Below are positions 8,050 to 17,817 of a DNA stretch of 39,301 bases, piece after piece (position 1 is the first letter of the stretch; each line of letters starts with the position of its first letter). The DNA comes from Pontibacillus marinus BH030004 = DSM 16465 (GTDB lineage: Bacteria; Bacillota; Bacilli; Bacillales; BH030062), in assembly GCF_000425225.1 (NCBI RefSeq), contig NZ_KE384331.1:151508-190808 (forward strand), written 5' to 3'. The notes below the pieces were generated by a model. It did no database searches. It saw only the letters and a list, made by a program, of their open reading frames with translations, and was not told where the DNA came from. The translations under genes and the position numbers were made by a program.

Positions 8050-9104
8050 GCGTTATCACCTTTTTCTGAGGCGCCAGTGTTCGCAAAACCTTGCATACGT
8101 TTCTGAACAGATTCAGGTGGCTCAACTTTTGGCGCATTTTCGTGTAATAACCAAGTTGCTGCGTAATGGGTATCTGAAACTTGGAAGAATGGTGGTTGCT
8201 CTTCTTCATCAATCTTCATTGCATACTCGTTACGTGCAGCAAAGGCATCACCTTTTGGAGGGTTTAATAAGTCTGGTGGAGTACCAGGAATAGCAAATAA
8301 TTCACTTTCTTCATCATCTAGTGTAGGCATTGAACCCAGAAGTCCCCATGTGTATGGGTGTTGAGGATTATAGAAAATATCATCAACGGTTCCTAGTTCT
8401 ACAATTTTACCTGCATACATTACGGCTACACGATCTGCTACGTTTGCAACAACACCTAAGTCGTGTGTAATGAAGATGATCGAAGTTTCTGTTTTATGCT
8501 GTAAATCTTTCATAAGTTCTAAGATTTGAGCTTGAATTGTAACGTCAAGAGCTGTTGTTGGCTCATCGGCAATCAACACTTTAGGATTACAAGCAAGTGC
8601 AATCGCGATTACAACACGCTGACGCATACCACCAGAGAATTGGTGTGGATATTGGTTAATACGCGCTTTCGGGTTCGGAATACCTACCATTTCTAACAAT
8701 TCAACAGCTCGTTTTTTCGCTTGAGAACGGCTCATTTTTTGGTGTTTAATAAGCCCCTCCATAATCTGGTTTCCAACTTTCATCGTTGGGTTCAAGGACG
8801 TCATAGGGTCCTGGAAAATCATAGATAAATCGCGTCCGCGAATTTTTTGTAATTGGCGTTCATTCATCTTGGTTAAGTCTTTACCCTCAAGAAGAACTTC
8901 ACCTTGTTTAATTCGTCCAGGTGGTTGTGGAATAAGACCCATTAAGGCTTTTGTTGTAACAGACTTACCTGATCCAGACTCACCTACAATGGCAAGTGTC
9001 TCCCCTTTTCGAAGTTCAAAGCTAACACCGCGGACAGCTTTTACTTCTCCACCATATGTGTCAAATGATACATGTAGATCATTTACTTCTAGTATATTTT
9101 CCAT
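8046..9104 (-). CDS. oppD: Oligopeptide ABC transporter ATP-binding protein OppD
   Basis: Partner ATPase of OppF. The 352-aa product has Walker A GESGSGKSVTTKAL, Q-loop MIFQDPMTSLNP, signature FSGGMRQRV, Walker B VLIADEPTTALD and the H-loop in IFITHDLGVV. The C-terminal domain HPYTWGLLGSMP and GTPPDL are the standard OppD/DppD features. It lies 18 nt downstream of oppC and overlaps oppF. The C terminus (about residues 300-352) is a little longer and more acidic than I expect, in keeping with a salt-adapted organism. Confidence 0.94.
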   Translation of the reverse strand: MENILEVNDLHVSFDTYGGEVKAVRGVSFELRKGETLAIVGESGSGKSVTTKALMGLIPQPPGRIKQGEVLLEGKDLTKMNERQLQKIRGRDLSMIFQDPMTSLNPTMKVGNQIMEGLIKHQKMSRSQAKKRAVELLEMVGIPNPKARINQYPHQFSGGMRQRVVIAIALACNPKVLIADEPTTALDVTIQAQILELMKDLQHKTETSIIFITHDLGVVANVADRVAVMYAGKIVELGTVDDIFYNPQHPYTWGLLGSMPTLDDEESELFAIPGTPPDLLNPPKGDAFAARNEYAMKIDEEEQPPFFQVSDTHYAATWLLHENAPKVEPPESVQKRMQGFANTGASEKGDNA

Positions 9105-9122
9105 TATTCAACACCTACCTTT

Positions 9123-10265
9123 CTACTCACGCATCTTCGGATCAAATGCGTCACGAAGACCGTCTGCCACAATGTTAAATGCAATCATAATTAAGGAAAT
9201 GATAATCGCAGGATAGATCATCAAGTAAGGGAATGTTTGAAGGGATTGGAAACCTTCATCAATTAACGTACCTAATGATGCTACCGGTGGCTGTAAACCT
9301 AATCCGATAAAGCTTAAGAATGCTTCGAAGAAAATTGCACCTGGGATCGTAAACATCGTATTAATCACAATTAGACCCGTTACGTTTGGTACTAACTGTT
9401 TCATTATAATACGAGAGTCAGAAGCTCCTAATGTTCTAGATGCAAGCACGAATTCTTGGTTCTTTAATTTCAATACTTGCCCACGTATGATACGTGCCAT
9501 TGGTATCCAACCGGTTATGGTTAAGGCGATCGTAATCGATAATATACCTGGGCTCAGGATTAAGATCATCAAAATTACAACTACGAGGTTCGGAATACCA
9601 ATCAAGATCTCAATAATACGCTGCATGTAGTCATCGACCCGACCACCGTAGTAAGCAGATATCCCTCCATATGCTACACCAATGACCATGTCAATAAAAG
9701 CAGCTAGGACTGCAATATATAATGAGATTTGTGTACCTTTCCAAACACGTGTCCATTGGTCACGGCCTAATGTATCTGTACCAAACCAGAAATATTCATC
9801 TTCAAAACCCTGGTTTGCATATACATCGAATTCTGCGTCAACAATAGCTGGTCCACCGTTCGAACCATCGTCAACAACCGTCATTTCAATATTTTCTTCA
9901 TCACGCTTAAAGCGATTTATAGCGTCTTCTTTTGCATCTTCTAATGTTTCAGCCTCAAATGTTCGATGCATGGTTCCTTGGAAAGGTAACCAGTCTATAT
10001 TTTCAAGCCCCTGTACCTTTGGTGGTAATTTAGAACGGATCAAGTTCTGCTCATCAAATCCATAGTCATTAAAAAATGGACCAGCTAGAGCCATGAATGT
10101 GATTATAATTAATACCCATGCTCCAATTAGAGCACCAGTATTTTTTTTCAAACGCATCCAAGAATCTTGCCAAAAGGTTAAACTAGGTCTACTAATTTTT
10201 TCGCTGGTGTCATCTTCCCTCTCTAAGGGAACAAATAAGTCTTTATCGTAATCTTTGTTAGCCAT
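9123..10265 (-). CDS. oppC: Oligopeptide ABC transporter permease OppC (extended)
   Basis: Inner-membrane permease subunit. After a cytoplasmic N terminus and one membrane helix (about residues 43-63), a long hydrophilic extracytoplasmic stretch runs to about residue 160. The conserved permease domain follows, with FGTDTLGRDQWTRVWKGT, five further helices and the EAA-type loop around LASRTLGASDSRIIMKQLVPN. At 380 aa it is roughly 75 aa longer than classical OppC (about 300-305 aa). The extra length lies in the loop after the first helix and contains an acidic segment around residues 95-150. It sits 3 nt downstream of oppB in the operon. Confidence 0.92.
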   Translation of the reverse strand: MANKDYDKDLFVPLEREDDTSEKISRPSLTFWQDSWMRLKKNTGALIGAWVLIIITFMALAGPFFNDYGFDEQNLIRSKLPPKVQGLENIDWLPFQGTMHRTFEAETLEDAKEDAINRFKRDEENIEMTVVDDGSNGGPAIVDAEFDVYANQGFEDEYFWFGTDTLGRDQWTRVWKGTQISLYIAVLAAFIDMVIGVAYGGISAYYGGRVDDYMQRIIEILIGIPNLVVVILMILILSPGILSITIALTITGWIPMARIIRGQVLKLKNQEFVLASRTLGASDSRIIMKQLVPNVTGLIVINTMFTIPGAIFFEAFLSFIGLGLQPPVASLGTLIDEGFQSLQTFPYLMIYPAIIISLIMIAFNIVADGLRDAFDPKMRE

Positions 10266-10268
10266 ACC

Positions 10269-11198
10269 TTACTTCTCCCCTCCAGCAAGTCGAATTCTAG
10301 GATCAATTACACCATAAAGTAAATCGACGATTAGTATAATGAAAATAAATAGGAAACCAGTGATTAATGTGAAGCCCATAATAATTGGGAAGTCATTGGT
10401 CATAACAGCTTGCACGAATGTGTCACCTATTCCTGGTATTGCAAAAATGTTTTCAATTACTAGGTTACCAGTAAGTAGAGCAATTGCCATTGGTCCAATG
10501 ATTGTAACCAGTGGAATTAAAGCATTTCGAAGGCCATGTTTAAATAGTACACCTAAACGGTTAACACCTTTTGCTCTTGCAGTGGTAATAAAGTCAGAAC
10601 CTAGTACTTCTAGCATTTCAGTTCTCATAAAACGAGCTGCAATCGCAATCGGGAACATGGCAAGAGCTATCGTTGGCATGATGGTATATTCGAAGCCTTC
10701 CCAAAAGGCAACTGGTAGCCACCCTAATTTAACCCCAATGTAGTACTGTAATAAGCCTGCGAATACGAAGGATGGTATTGACTTACCTATAACAGCTAAA
10801 AAAGTGGATCCATAGTCTATCGGGCTGTTATGATATAAAGCTGCGAATATCCCGAGTAATAGACCAAATGCAAGACCGAATATTAATGCTTGTGCACCTA
10901 ATTGTATAGAAGGTCCTGCACGCTCAATCAAAATTTTTGTTACACCTCGGTTATCCTGTTGGAAAGATATCCCTAGGTCACCTTGAGCTAGATTGGCTAA
11001 ATAGTTTACATATTGAACAGGAACAGGGTCATTTAAGCCATATTTCTCTTTAATAATTACCGCTTGTTCTTCTGTTAACTTATCCTCCATCATTAATGGA
11101 GAACCCGGTAAAAGTTTCATTAAGAAAAATGAAAATGTTGCAATTAGTAACATTGTAATGAACATATAAACGATTCTTTGAAATATATAACGCGCCAT
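10269..11198 (-). CDS. oppB: Oligopeptide ABC transporter permease OppB
   Basis: First permease subunit: 309 aa with six membrane helices and the typical N terminus MARYIFQRIVYMFITMLLIATFSF. The binding-protein-dependent transport domain contains the EAA loop (EMLEVLGSDFITTARAKG, about residues 195-212) and the terminal DLLYGVIDPRIRL motif of OppB/DppB. The ATG is preceded by GGAGG. It lies 179 bp downstream of oppA, behind a hairpin that may lower expression of oppBCDF relative to the binding protein. Confidence 0.94.
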   Translation of the reverse strand: MARYIFQRIVYMFITMLLIATFSFFLMKLLPGSPLMMEDKLTEEQAVIIKEKYGLNDPVPVQYVNYLANLAQGDLGISFQQDNRGVTKILIERAGPSIQLGAQALIFGLAFGLLLGIFAALYHNSPIDYGSTFLAVIGKSIPSFVFAGLLQYYIGVKLGWLPVAFWEGFEYTIMPTIALAMFPIAIAARFMRTEMLEVLGSDFITTARAKGVNRLGVLFKHGLRNALIPLVTIIGPMAIALLTGNLVIENIFAIPGIGDTFVQAVMTNDFPIIMGFTLITGFLFIFIILIVDLLYGVIDPRIRLAGGEK

Positions 11199-11289
11199 TC
11201 CAACACCTCCAATTTATATTTGAATGACATCTCTTGTCGAAAGTTGACGGAAAATTCACCATTGTACAAATATTACCTTTACAAGGTAA

Positions 11290-11330
11290 AAGAGAGCATA
11301 TGCCAACTCTAGGTGGACATATACTCTCTT
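11290..11330 (-). terminator. Attenuating hairpin between oppA and oppB
   Basis: AAGAGAG-c-ATATG pairs with CATAT-a-CTCTCTT (12 bp with one internal mismatch), followed on the minus strand by TTTT. This is weaker than the full terminators in the window. It is the usual arrangement that lets the abundant binding protein be made in excess of the permease. Confidence 0.6.
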
Positions 11331-11377
11331 CCAATTAAATTGGTTTAAAGTTACATTCGTTCTTTGCTTATACTAAC

Positions 11378-13129
11378 TTACTCTGCATTCTTGTTGATGT
11401 AAGCCCATTTGAATGAGAAGTCAGGACCCATTGGGTTTCTGATTACACCTTTAACATATGGCTTCCATACAGATGCAGAAGCACGTTGGTAAAGTGGTCC
11501 AATTGCAGCGTCGTTCATAAGAACTTTTTCTGCTTCAAGGAACGTTTCGAAACGCTTAACAGGCTGAGTAGCATACTCAGTGTTCGCTTTTTCAATTAGA
11601 GAGTCATACTCATCACTAGAGTAACCCATCTTGTTGTTTCCGCCACCTGTTACCCACATGTTTAAGAATGTGTTTGGATCAAGGTAGTCAGGACCCCAAC
11701 CAGAGAACTGGATGTCATATTCCATGTTCGTGTCTAGGCGTAGACGCTCTTTAAATGGAACCTGCTTAAGTTCGATTGTAAGTCCTTCAAGATTAGTTTC
11801 CCATTGGTTCTTGAAGTAAGCGTTCATGTTCTTACCAGTTTCACTGTCACCAGCAAGAAGCTCAAGCGTGATTTCTTCTTTTCCAAGTTCTTCTTTAGCT
11901 TTGTTCCAAAGCTCTTTTGCTTTTTCTTTGTCGTGAGTTAGGAAATCTCCATTGATTTCACGGAAATCTTCACCTGTTTCAGGGTGAGATACGAAATCTT
12001 GTGGAATATCACCTGTTGCTACTAGAGAGCCGTTATTAAGGATTACGTTAACTAATCCTTTTTTGTCAATTGCCATAGTTAGTGCCTTACGAGCATTTGT
12101 GTTCGCAAGTGCTTCATGGTGTTCTTGGTTATACTTAAAGTAGAACAACACGTTTTGTGGGTTAATTTCAAAGTTAGGATCGTTACGGTACTCATCTACG
12201 AATTCTGCAGAAAGACCAGTAGCGTCAACTTTGTCTGTTTCATAAAGGTTTACACCAGTTGCAACGTCTTTAACAACTTTGAAGTTAATTTGTTCAAGTT
12301 TTACAGTTTCAGCATCCCAGTAATCAGGGTTTTTCTTGAAAGTCCAACCTTCACCATGGTTCCATTCAGAAAGAACGAATGGTCCATTGTAGTAAATGTT
12401 GCCTGCTTCAAGAGCGAAATCTTCGCCGAATTCTTCAACAGCTTTTTTGTTGATCGGTAGGAATGTACCGAAAGCAGTTAGAGATTCAAAATAAGGGATT
12501 GGTTTTTCTAGTGTTACTTTAAGAGTTGTTTCATCTACAGCTTCAACACCAAGTTTATCAACTTCCATTTCACCTTTGTTGATTGCTGTTGCGTTTTTAA
12601 TAACGCCACCCATCATGTATGGACCGTACTCAGAACCAGTTTCTGGATCTACTGCACGTTTCCACGCATATACGAAGTCGCTAGCTACAACTGGGTCACC
12701 GTTAGACCAAGTTGCATCTTCACGTAAGTTGAATGTCCAAGTAAGAGCGTCTTCACTTACTTCGTGATCTTTAGCGATACCTGGTTTAACTTGTGCCTTT
12801 TCACCTAGACGGTAAAGACCTTCCATTGTAGAACCAAGTACTTGGAATGCAACTGCGTCAGTTGCCATTGATGGATCTAGTGTAGGAATGTCAGCACCTT
12901 CAGTTAGGTTAAGTACTTGCTCACCGCTAGGGCCGTCGGATTTAGTTTCTTCTCCGTTGCCATCGCCTTCAGAGCCACCCTCATTATTTTCACCTTCAGT
13001 GTTCTCGTTTTCTGTTTCGCCGTTTCCGTCGCCTTCACCAGCGTTTTCGCTGTCGCCACCGGAACAAGCAGCTAGAAACATAGATAGTACTAGAGTTAGT
13101 ACTAACAACAACCATTTTGTCTGTTTCAT
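11378..13129 (-). CDS. oppA: Oligopeptide-binding lipoprotein OppA
   Basis: Extracytoplasmic receptor of the peptide importer. The 583-aa product has a lipoprotein signal (MKQTKWLLLVLTLVLSMFLAAC; lipobox LAAC, lipidated Cys22). An extremely acidic Gly/Glu/Asn linker of about 45 residues follows. The SBP_bac_5 domain starts near residue 72 (LNLTEGADIPTLDPS) and contains the family pattern around GPFVLSEWNHGEGW and the C-terminal YQRASASVW region. The linker and acidic surface fit a salt-tolerant host. It is the first gene of oppABCDF, preceded by a -10 box and a CodY-like site. Confidence 0.95.
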   Translation of the reverse strand: MKQTKWLLLVLTLVLSMFLAACSGGDSENAGEGDGNGETENENTEGENNEGGSEGDGNGEETKSDGPSGEQVLNLTEGADIPTLDPSMATDAVAFQVLGSTMEGLYRLGEKAQVKPGIAKDHEVSEDALTWTFNLREDATWSNGDPVVASDFVYAWKRAVDPETGSEYGPYMMGGVIKNATAINKGEMEVDKLGVEAVDETTLKVTLEKPIPYFESLTAFGTFLPINKKAVEEFGEDFALEAGNIYYNGPFVLSEWNHGEGWTFKKNPDYWDAETVKLEQINFKVVKDVATGVNLYETDKVDATGLSAEFVDEYRNDPNFEINPQNVLFYFKYNQEHHEALANTNARKALTMAIDKKGLVNVILNNGSLVATGDIPQDFVSHPETGEDFREINGDFLTHDKEKAKELWNKAKEELGKEEITLELLAGDSETGKNMNAYFKNQWETNLEGLTIELKQVPFKERLRLDTNMEYDIQFSGWGPDYLDPNTFLNMWVTGGGNNKMGYSSDEYDSLIEKANTEYATQPVKRFETFLEAEKVLMNDAAIGPLYQRASASVWKPYVKGVIRNPMGPDFSFKWAYINKNAE

Positions 13130-13199
13130 CGTAAAAAATGACCTCCCCTAATGATTATGTTCAAAAGTTTTTGCAGCAGTTCTATCTGCCACACATAGA

Positions 13200-13228
13200 A
13201 TTATACAAGTTTTCGGACAATTTTGCAT
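13200..13228 (-). promoter_or_regulatory. oppA promoter with a CodY-like box in the spacer
   Basis: Minus strand: ATGCAA (13223-13228), a 17-bp spacer and TATAAT (13200-13205). The spacer holds AATTGTCCGAAAACT (13208-13222), which matches the CodY consensus AATTTTCWGAAAATT at 12 of 15 positions. CodY control of peptide transport is well established in Bacillus; its action here is inference. The rest of the gap up to 13617 is AT-rich, with a possible promoter for the next gene (TTTTCA 13478-13483, TATAAT 13500-13505). Confidence 0.5.
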
Positions 13229-13617
13229 TACTTTTTTTGCAAAAATTTTATAAAACCTTATAAAAATTACGTTTCAATGACAAAAAATAAGTCTATTTTC
13301 CTATGCTTTTTTATGTTTTTTATTATGTATTTTTCTATTTATAAATTGGACTGTATAATTTCACGTATTGTATTTTGATTTTCGGCATTATATCAAACCA
13401 CTTTTGTATAGCTTTGCATATAGCATGCAATTTTCATTACTTCAACAATTTTCTGTCTATTTACATTCCCTATATCCTTTTCAAAAAATGTAATCGTGAT
13501 ATAATCTTATTTAGATATAACCAATGTCACTCTAAGATTTTATTTCTTTCTATATAAGGGCATAATTACATTTACATGTTCTTACGGTGAAAATTATTTT
13601 AAGAAAGGTTGATATTT

Positions 13618-13989
13618 TTGACGCTTTTTCAAAACAAGTGGTCGTTCTTATCTTTAAATGTTGCACTTAGTCTCATCCTTTTTGCATTCATTTCTCCCGT
13701 TTATGATCTGAAGTCGTACATCAATAGTCTTTTTTATGTTTCTTACTTCTACCTTTTCTTTGGACTTATCATGTTTGTCATTAAAGGGAAGTTTATAGAT
13801 GGTATTACTTATAGTTTTCGACGAACAAGCAACAGGCTTTCAAAGAATGCTGATTATCTTGATGATTGGGAAAGTAAACCAATGCCTTCAGAAGTAGTGA
13901 GCCCATCTGTAATGAAAATGTTCTTTTTCCAAGGTAGTGTGTTAACGGTTGGGATGTTGCTATTACTTGGTTATTTTTATCAAATGTAA
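13618..13989 (+). CDS. DUF3899 family membrane protein
   Basis: A 123-aa protein with three hydrophobic segments: about residues 11-27 (LNVALSLILFAFISPVY), 36-56 (FYVSYFYLFFGLIMFVIKG) and at the C terminus (SVLTVGMLLLLGYFY). The polar middle contains FRRTSNRLSKNADYLDDWE. I recall this as the DUF3899 family, often found next to trpS in Bacilli. Function is unknown. The TTG start at 13618 is preferred because AAAGG lies 9 nt before it; an in-frame TTG three codons earlier abuts the ribosome-binding site. It is read in the same direction as trpS but separated from it by the trpS promoter and T-box. Confidence 0.65.
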   Translation: MTLFQNKWSFLSLNVALSLILFAFISPVYDLKSYINSLFYVSYFYLFFGLIMFVIKGKFIDGITYSFRRTSNRLSKNADYLDDWESKPMPSEVVSPSVMKMFFFQGSVLTVGMLLLLGYFYQM

Positions 13990-13996
13990 CTGATAC

Positions 13997-14025
13997 TTGA
14001 TTTCCAGCGTATTATTAACTATAAT
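13997..14025 (+). promoter_or_regulatory. Sigma-A promoter of trpS
   Basis: TTGATT (13997-14002), a 17-bp spacer and TATAAT (14020-14025), placed so that transcription starts just ahead of the T-box. Confidence 0.75.
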
Positions 14026-14046
14026 TTGAACAACAATTTTACATGA

Positions 14047-15316
<1,270 letters not shown>

Positions 15317-15325
15317 AAAGAACAA

Positions 15326-15366
15326 AAAGGGGCTGACCCACTGAGTAGTGGTGTCAGACCCCTTTA
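15326..15366. terminator. Bidirectional terminator between trpS and yjbA
   Basis: AAGGGG-c-TGAC...GTCA-ga-CCCCTT with further pairing in the middle. The convergent yjbA gene ends inside the hairpin (stop at 15354-15356). Confidence 0.75.
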
Positions 15367-16109
15367 TTTACTTCTTGGTTATGTTCGAGTTCCCATAGCT
15401 TTTCAAAGAAAGGTTGTCCTTTAACAAGCTTTCGACAAAGCTCTTCGTGTGCTGGGCTCCATCCATCCTGAATTCCGTCATATAATGTCTTCCATGCCTG
15501 CTCGAAATTCAATTTGTGAATGAATGCAAACTGAGTAGGATCCCATTCCGTTAACCAATAACGTACTTCAGATAGGTTTTTCGTTGTTTTGAGTTGATCA
15601 AGTGTCATCATGAGAAGCTGTTTCAGTTGTCTTTCTTTACGGGTCAAACCAATCATATGCTCTGGATGAGGTGAAAGAATGTGATATTCCTTCTTATCCA
15701 AGGCCTTTTTAAATTGGTAGGACTCTGGATCATGTGATTCGATCATGTCATAGACAAGTCTCTCCTGTCTTGGGATGAGCCTGCTTTTTCGTACAGGAAG
15801 ATTATATCCCATTGTGTCTACCGCTAACACATTCGATCCATCTGTAACCACGAATGCATATTCTAGAGAAATGCGCTCCTGATTTTTTCGAAGGTACGCT
15901 CGTTTATAAACATGATCTAACAATGATTGTGGTAAGTCTTGGAGGTCGTTTTCAATGTAGTTATAAAGCGATGCTTGTACATATAATAATGGTACCTGGT
16001 CCAAAAGCTCAATTCCATCTTCTTTACGCCATTCATGAAATGGACAAACATTATATCCGTTCTCTTCTCCTTCAAACCAATTCACCCATACGTCATGTAA
16101 ATATAGCAT
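15354..16109 (-). CDS. yjbA: UPF0736 family protein YjbA
   Basis: A conserved Bacillaceae protein of unknown function. The 251-aa length equals that of B. subtilis YjbA (about 250 aa), and the position next to trpS is conserved. The sequence opens [31 protein letters not shown], continues with [22 protein letters not shown], and has no membrane segment or signal peptide, so it is probably cytosolic. No catalytic motif is evident. Its 3' end lies in the shared terminator with trpS. Confidence 0.85.
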   Translation of the reverse strand: MLYLHDVWVNWFEGEENGYNVCPFHEWRKEDGIELLDQVPLLYVQASLYNYIENDLQDLPQSLLDHVYKRAYLRKNQERISLEYAFVVTDGSNVLAVDTMGYNLPVRKSRLIPRQERLVYDMIESHDPESYQFKKALDKKEYHILSPHPEHMIGLTRKERQLKQLLMMTLDQLKTTKNLSEVRYWLTEWDPTQFAFIHKLNFEQAWKTLYDGIQDGWSPAHEELCRKLVKGQPFFEKLWELEHNQEVNKGV

Positions 16110-16196
16110 ATGAAACCCCCACTTTTTTCTAAACGTTTTCTTCTGTAGCCATCAGTATGACCAAGCATGGAAATTTTATTCGAATGAATGTAAGAT

Positions 16197-16406
16197 TTAG
16201 GAGGATTCTTGAGGTAAAAAAAATGTAGCTAGCGTAATCATGAAGATCCCGATCGGAAATAGGTAACATTCCGGGCGCGATTTTAAGAATATCAAATAGT
16301 CCACCCACCCAAACCCAGCAGGTAATAGATTTAAATACGTGATCATGGTGACACCACCAGACACCGCAAACCCGAAGCCAAGTAAAAACAAGAATATTGG
16401 TCCCAA
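16197..16406 (-). CDS. Small two-span membrane protein
   Basis: About 69 aa, nearly all hydrophobic. Two segments (GPIFLFLLGFGFAVSGGVTMI and YLFPIGIFMITLATFFL) flank a loop containing LNLLPAGFGWVDYLIFLKSRPE. I do not recognise a named family. The best ribosome-binding site, AGGGGAGGGGAG, precedes a TTG at 16406. A longer in-frame GTG start at 16436 would put that G-rich site inside the gene. It lies between yjbA and the divergent LCP gene, where B. subtilis has the app genes and yjaZ. Confidence 0.6.
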   Translation of the reverse strand: MGPIFLFLLGFGFAVSGGVTMITYLNLLPAGFGWVDYLIFLKSRPECYLFPIGIFMITLATFFLPQESS

Positions 16407-16532
16407 GAACTCCCCTCCCCTAAAGCCTGTCCGCACCAGTTTCTTCTATAATATATGAACGAGGTCACCCCCATATTCCTAACTCCTCCAACGAATAGGT
16501 GATAATATGGGCGTAAAATGTATAATATTTAA

Positions 16533-16559
16533 TGAAACATTTATGCCCTTTTATTCGTC
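16533..16559 (+). promoter_or_regulatory. ECF sigma-factor promoter of the LCP gene
   Basis: TGAAAC (16533-16538), a 17-bp spacer and CGTC (16556-16559) match the -35/-10 pattern of envelope-stress sigma factors (SigW/X/M group). The site lies about 130 bp upstream of the start. SigX control of an LCP gene (lytR/tagU) is known in B. subtilis. The rest of this 285-bp gap shows no other clear signal. Confidence 0.6.
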
Positions 16560-16691
16560 AAAACTAATGAGGCATTTAATACGACAATAAACGACTTCCC
16601 TTGACGTTATATTGAAAATGCACCCTTTACTTCAGACGGAAGAAAGAGTAAATTAATAACTAAGTGGTTTTTTATGTAGAGGAGGTACAAG

Positions 16692-17732
16692 ATGGCTGGA
16701 AGCCGCATCGTAAGACGAAAAAGAGTGAGAAAACGTAGAAGAAAGCTTCTCTTTTCCATCATGGTTGTACTTTTCTTAGGTACGATTGGATATACAGCAT
16801 TTCAGGTAGCCGCCGGTCAGGACGAAGGTGCTAAAAAGGGTGGCTTTGGAAATAATGAGGATAATGAAAAAGAAGCTAATGAGTTTGAAAAAGTACAAAA
16901 AGAAAATGGGGATAAACAACAACTTGAAGATAATAAAATCAATGTCCTTCTTGTAGGAAGTGACCAACGAGATGATGAAGTAGACCGAACTGATACAATT
17001 ATGATTGGTCAATATGATAAAGATTCAGGTGAAACAAAGCTTGTATCAATAATGAGAGACACTTATGTGAACATTCCAGGTTATGGTTACAATAAAATTA
17101 ACGCTTCTTATGCTTATGGCGATATTCCATTGCTAACAAAAACAATTCAAAAAAACTTCGGTATCCAAATTGATCATTTTGCTGAAGTAAACTTTGAAGG
17201 TTTCAAGCACATTGTAAATGAAGTTTCACCAAAAGGTATTAAGATCAATGTAGAAAAGCGTATGAAGTACCAAGATAACGCTGGAGACGTTAATATTGAT
17301 CTACAACCTGGTGTCCAACACTTAAATGGCGCCCAATTACTAGATTATGCTCGCTTTAGAGCAGATGCTCAAAGTGATTTCGGACGTGTGGAGAGACAAC
17401 AAAAAGTTATAACAAGACTAAAAGAAGAAATGTTATCCCTTACGAAAATCCACAAACTCCCTAAAGCTATAGGGATGATTACATCATATGTGAATACAGA
17501 TATGACCAAATCTGAAATCGGTGGTTATGGAACGAAATTCATTACAAATCATGATGATAACATTCAAAAATTACGTATCCCTGTTGAAGGCTCCTACTGG
17601 AACAAAAGATATGAAGGTGTTGGAGCTGTGCTTGCCCATGATGAAGCAACAAACCGAAACGCTCTACAAGAGTTCTTAGGTGTTAAAAAAGAAGAAGTTG
17701 CTAAGAAAGAAGAAAACGGAGACGCCAGCTAA
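16692..17732 (+). CDS. LytR-CpsA-Psr (LCP) family cell-wall polymer ligase
   Basis: Membrane-anchored, extracytoplasmic enzyme of the family that transfers wall teichoic acid or similar polymers from undecaprenyl phosphate to peptidoglycan. The 346-aa product has a very basic N terminus (RRKRVRKRRRK), one membrane helix (LLFSIMVVLFLGTIGYTAF), a charged Glu/Lys/Asn linker and the LCP domain from about residue 83 (INVLLVGSDQR). Conserved charged residues are visible in DRTDTIMIG, SIMRDTYVNIPGYG, YARFRAD and FGRVERQQ. AGGAGG precedes the ATG. It resembles the B. subtilis TagT/TagU/TagV group; I cannot say which paralogue. Confidence 0.9.
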   Translation: MAGSRIVRRKRVRKRRRKLLFSIMVVLFLGTIGYTAFQVAAGQDEGAKKGGFGNNEDNEKEANEFEKVQKENGDKQQLEDNKINVLLVGSDQRDDEVDRTDTIMIGQYDKDSGETKLVSIMRDTYVNIPGYGYNKINASYAYGDIPLLTKTIQKNFGIQIDHFAEVNFEGFKHIVNEVSPKGIKINVEKRMKYQDNAGDVNIDLQPGVQHLNGAQLLDYARFRADAQSDFGRVERQQKVITRLKEEMLSLTKIHKLPKAIGMITSYVNTDMTKSEIGGYGTKFITNHDDNIQKLRIPVEGSYWNKRYEGVGAVLAHDEATNRNALQEFLGVKKEEVAKKEENGDAS

Positions 17733-17750
17733 GCTGGATCTCCGTTTTTT
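17714..17750 (+). terminator. Terminator of the LCP gene
   Basis: AACGGAGA / TCTCCGTT outer stem with an inner CCAGC / GCTGG stem, followed by a T-run. It overlaps the stop codon. Confidence 0.85.
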
Positions 17751-17773
17751 TGTGTTTAAGAGCGAATTAACTA

Positions 17774-17806
17774 AAAACACATGGCCTCCCAATGAAACCA
17801 TGTGTT
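17774..17806 (-). terminator. Terminator of fabH-fabF
   Basis: AACACATGG / CCATGTGTT stem, followed on the minus strand by TTTTAG, just after fabF. Confidence 0.75.
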
Positions 17807-17817
17807 CTCTACTTTAT

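Noticed and set aside
12888-13151. 87-aa Ser/Pro-rich plus-strand ORF
   Set aside because: It is the antisense of the acidic, low-complexity OppA linker and has no start signal of its own.
13375-13557. 60-aa plus-strand ORF upstream of the DUF3899 gene
   Set aside because: AT-rich, Ile/Phe-heavy composition, no ribosome-binding site, and it overlaps probable promoter sequence.
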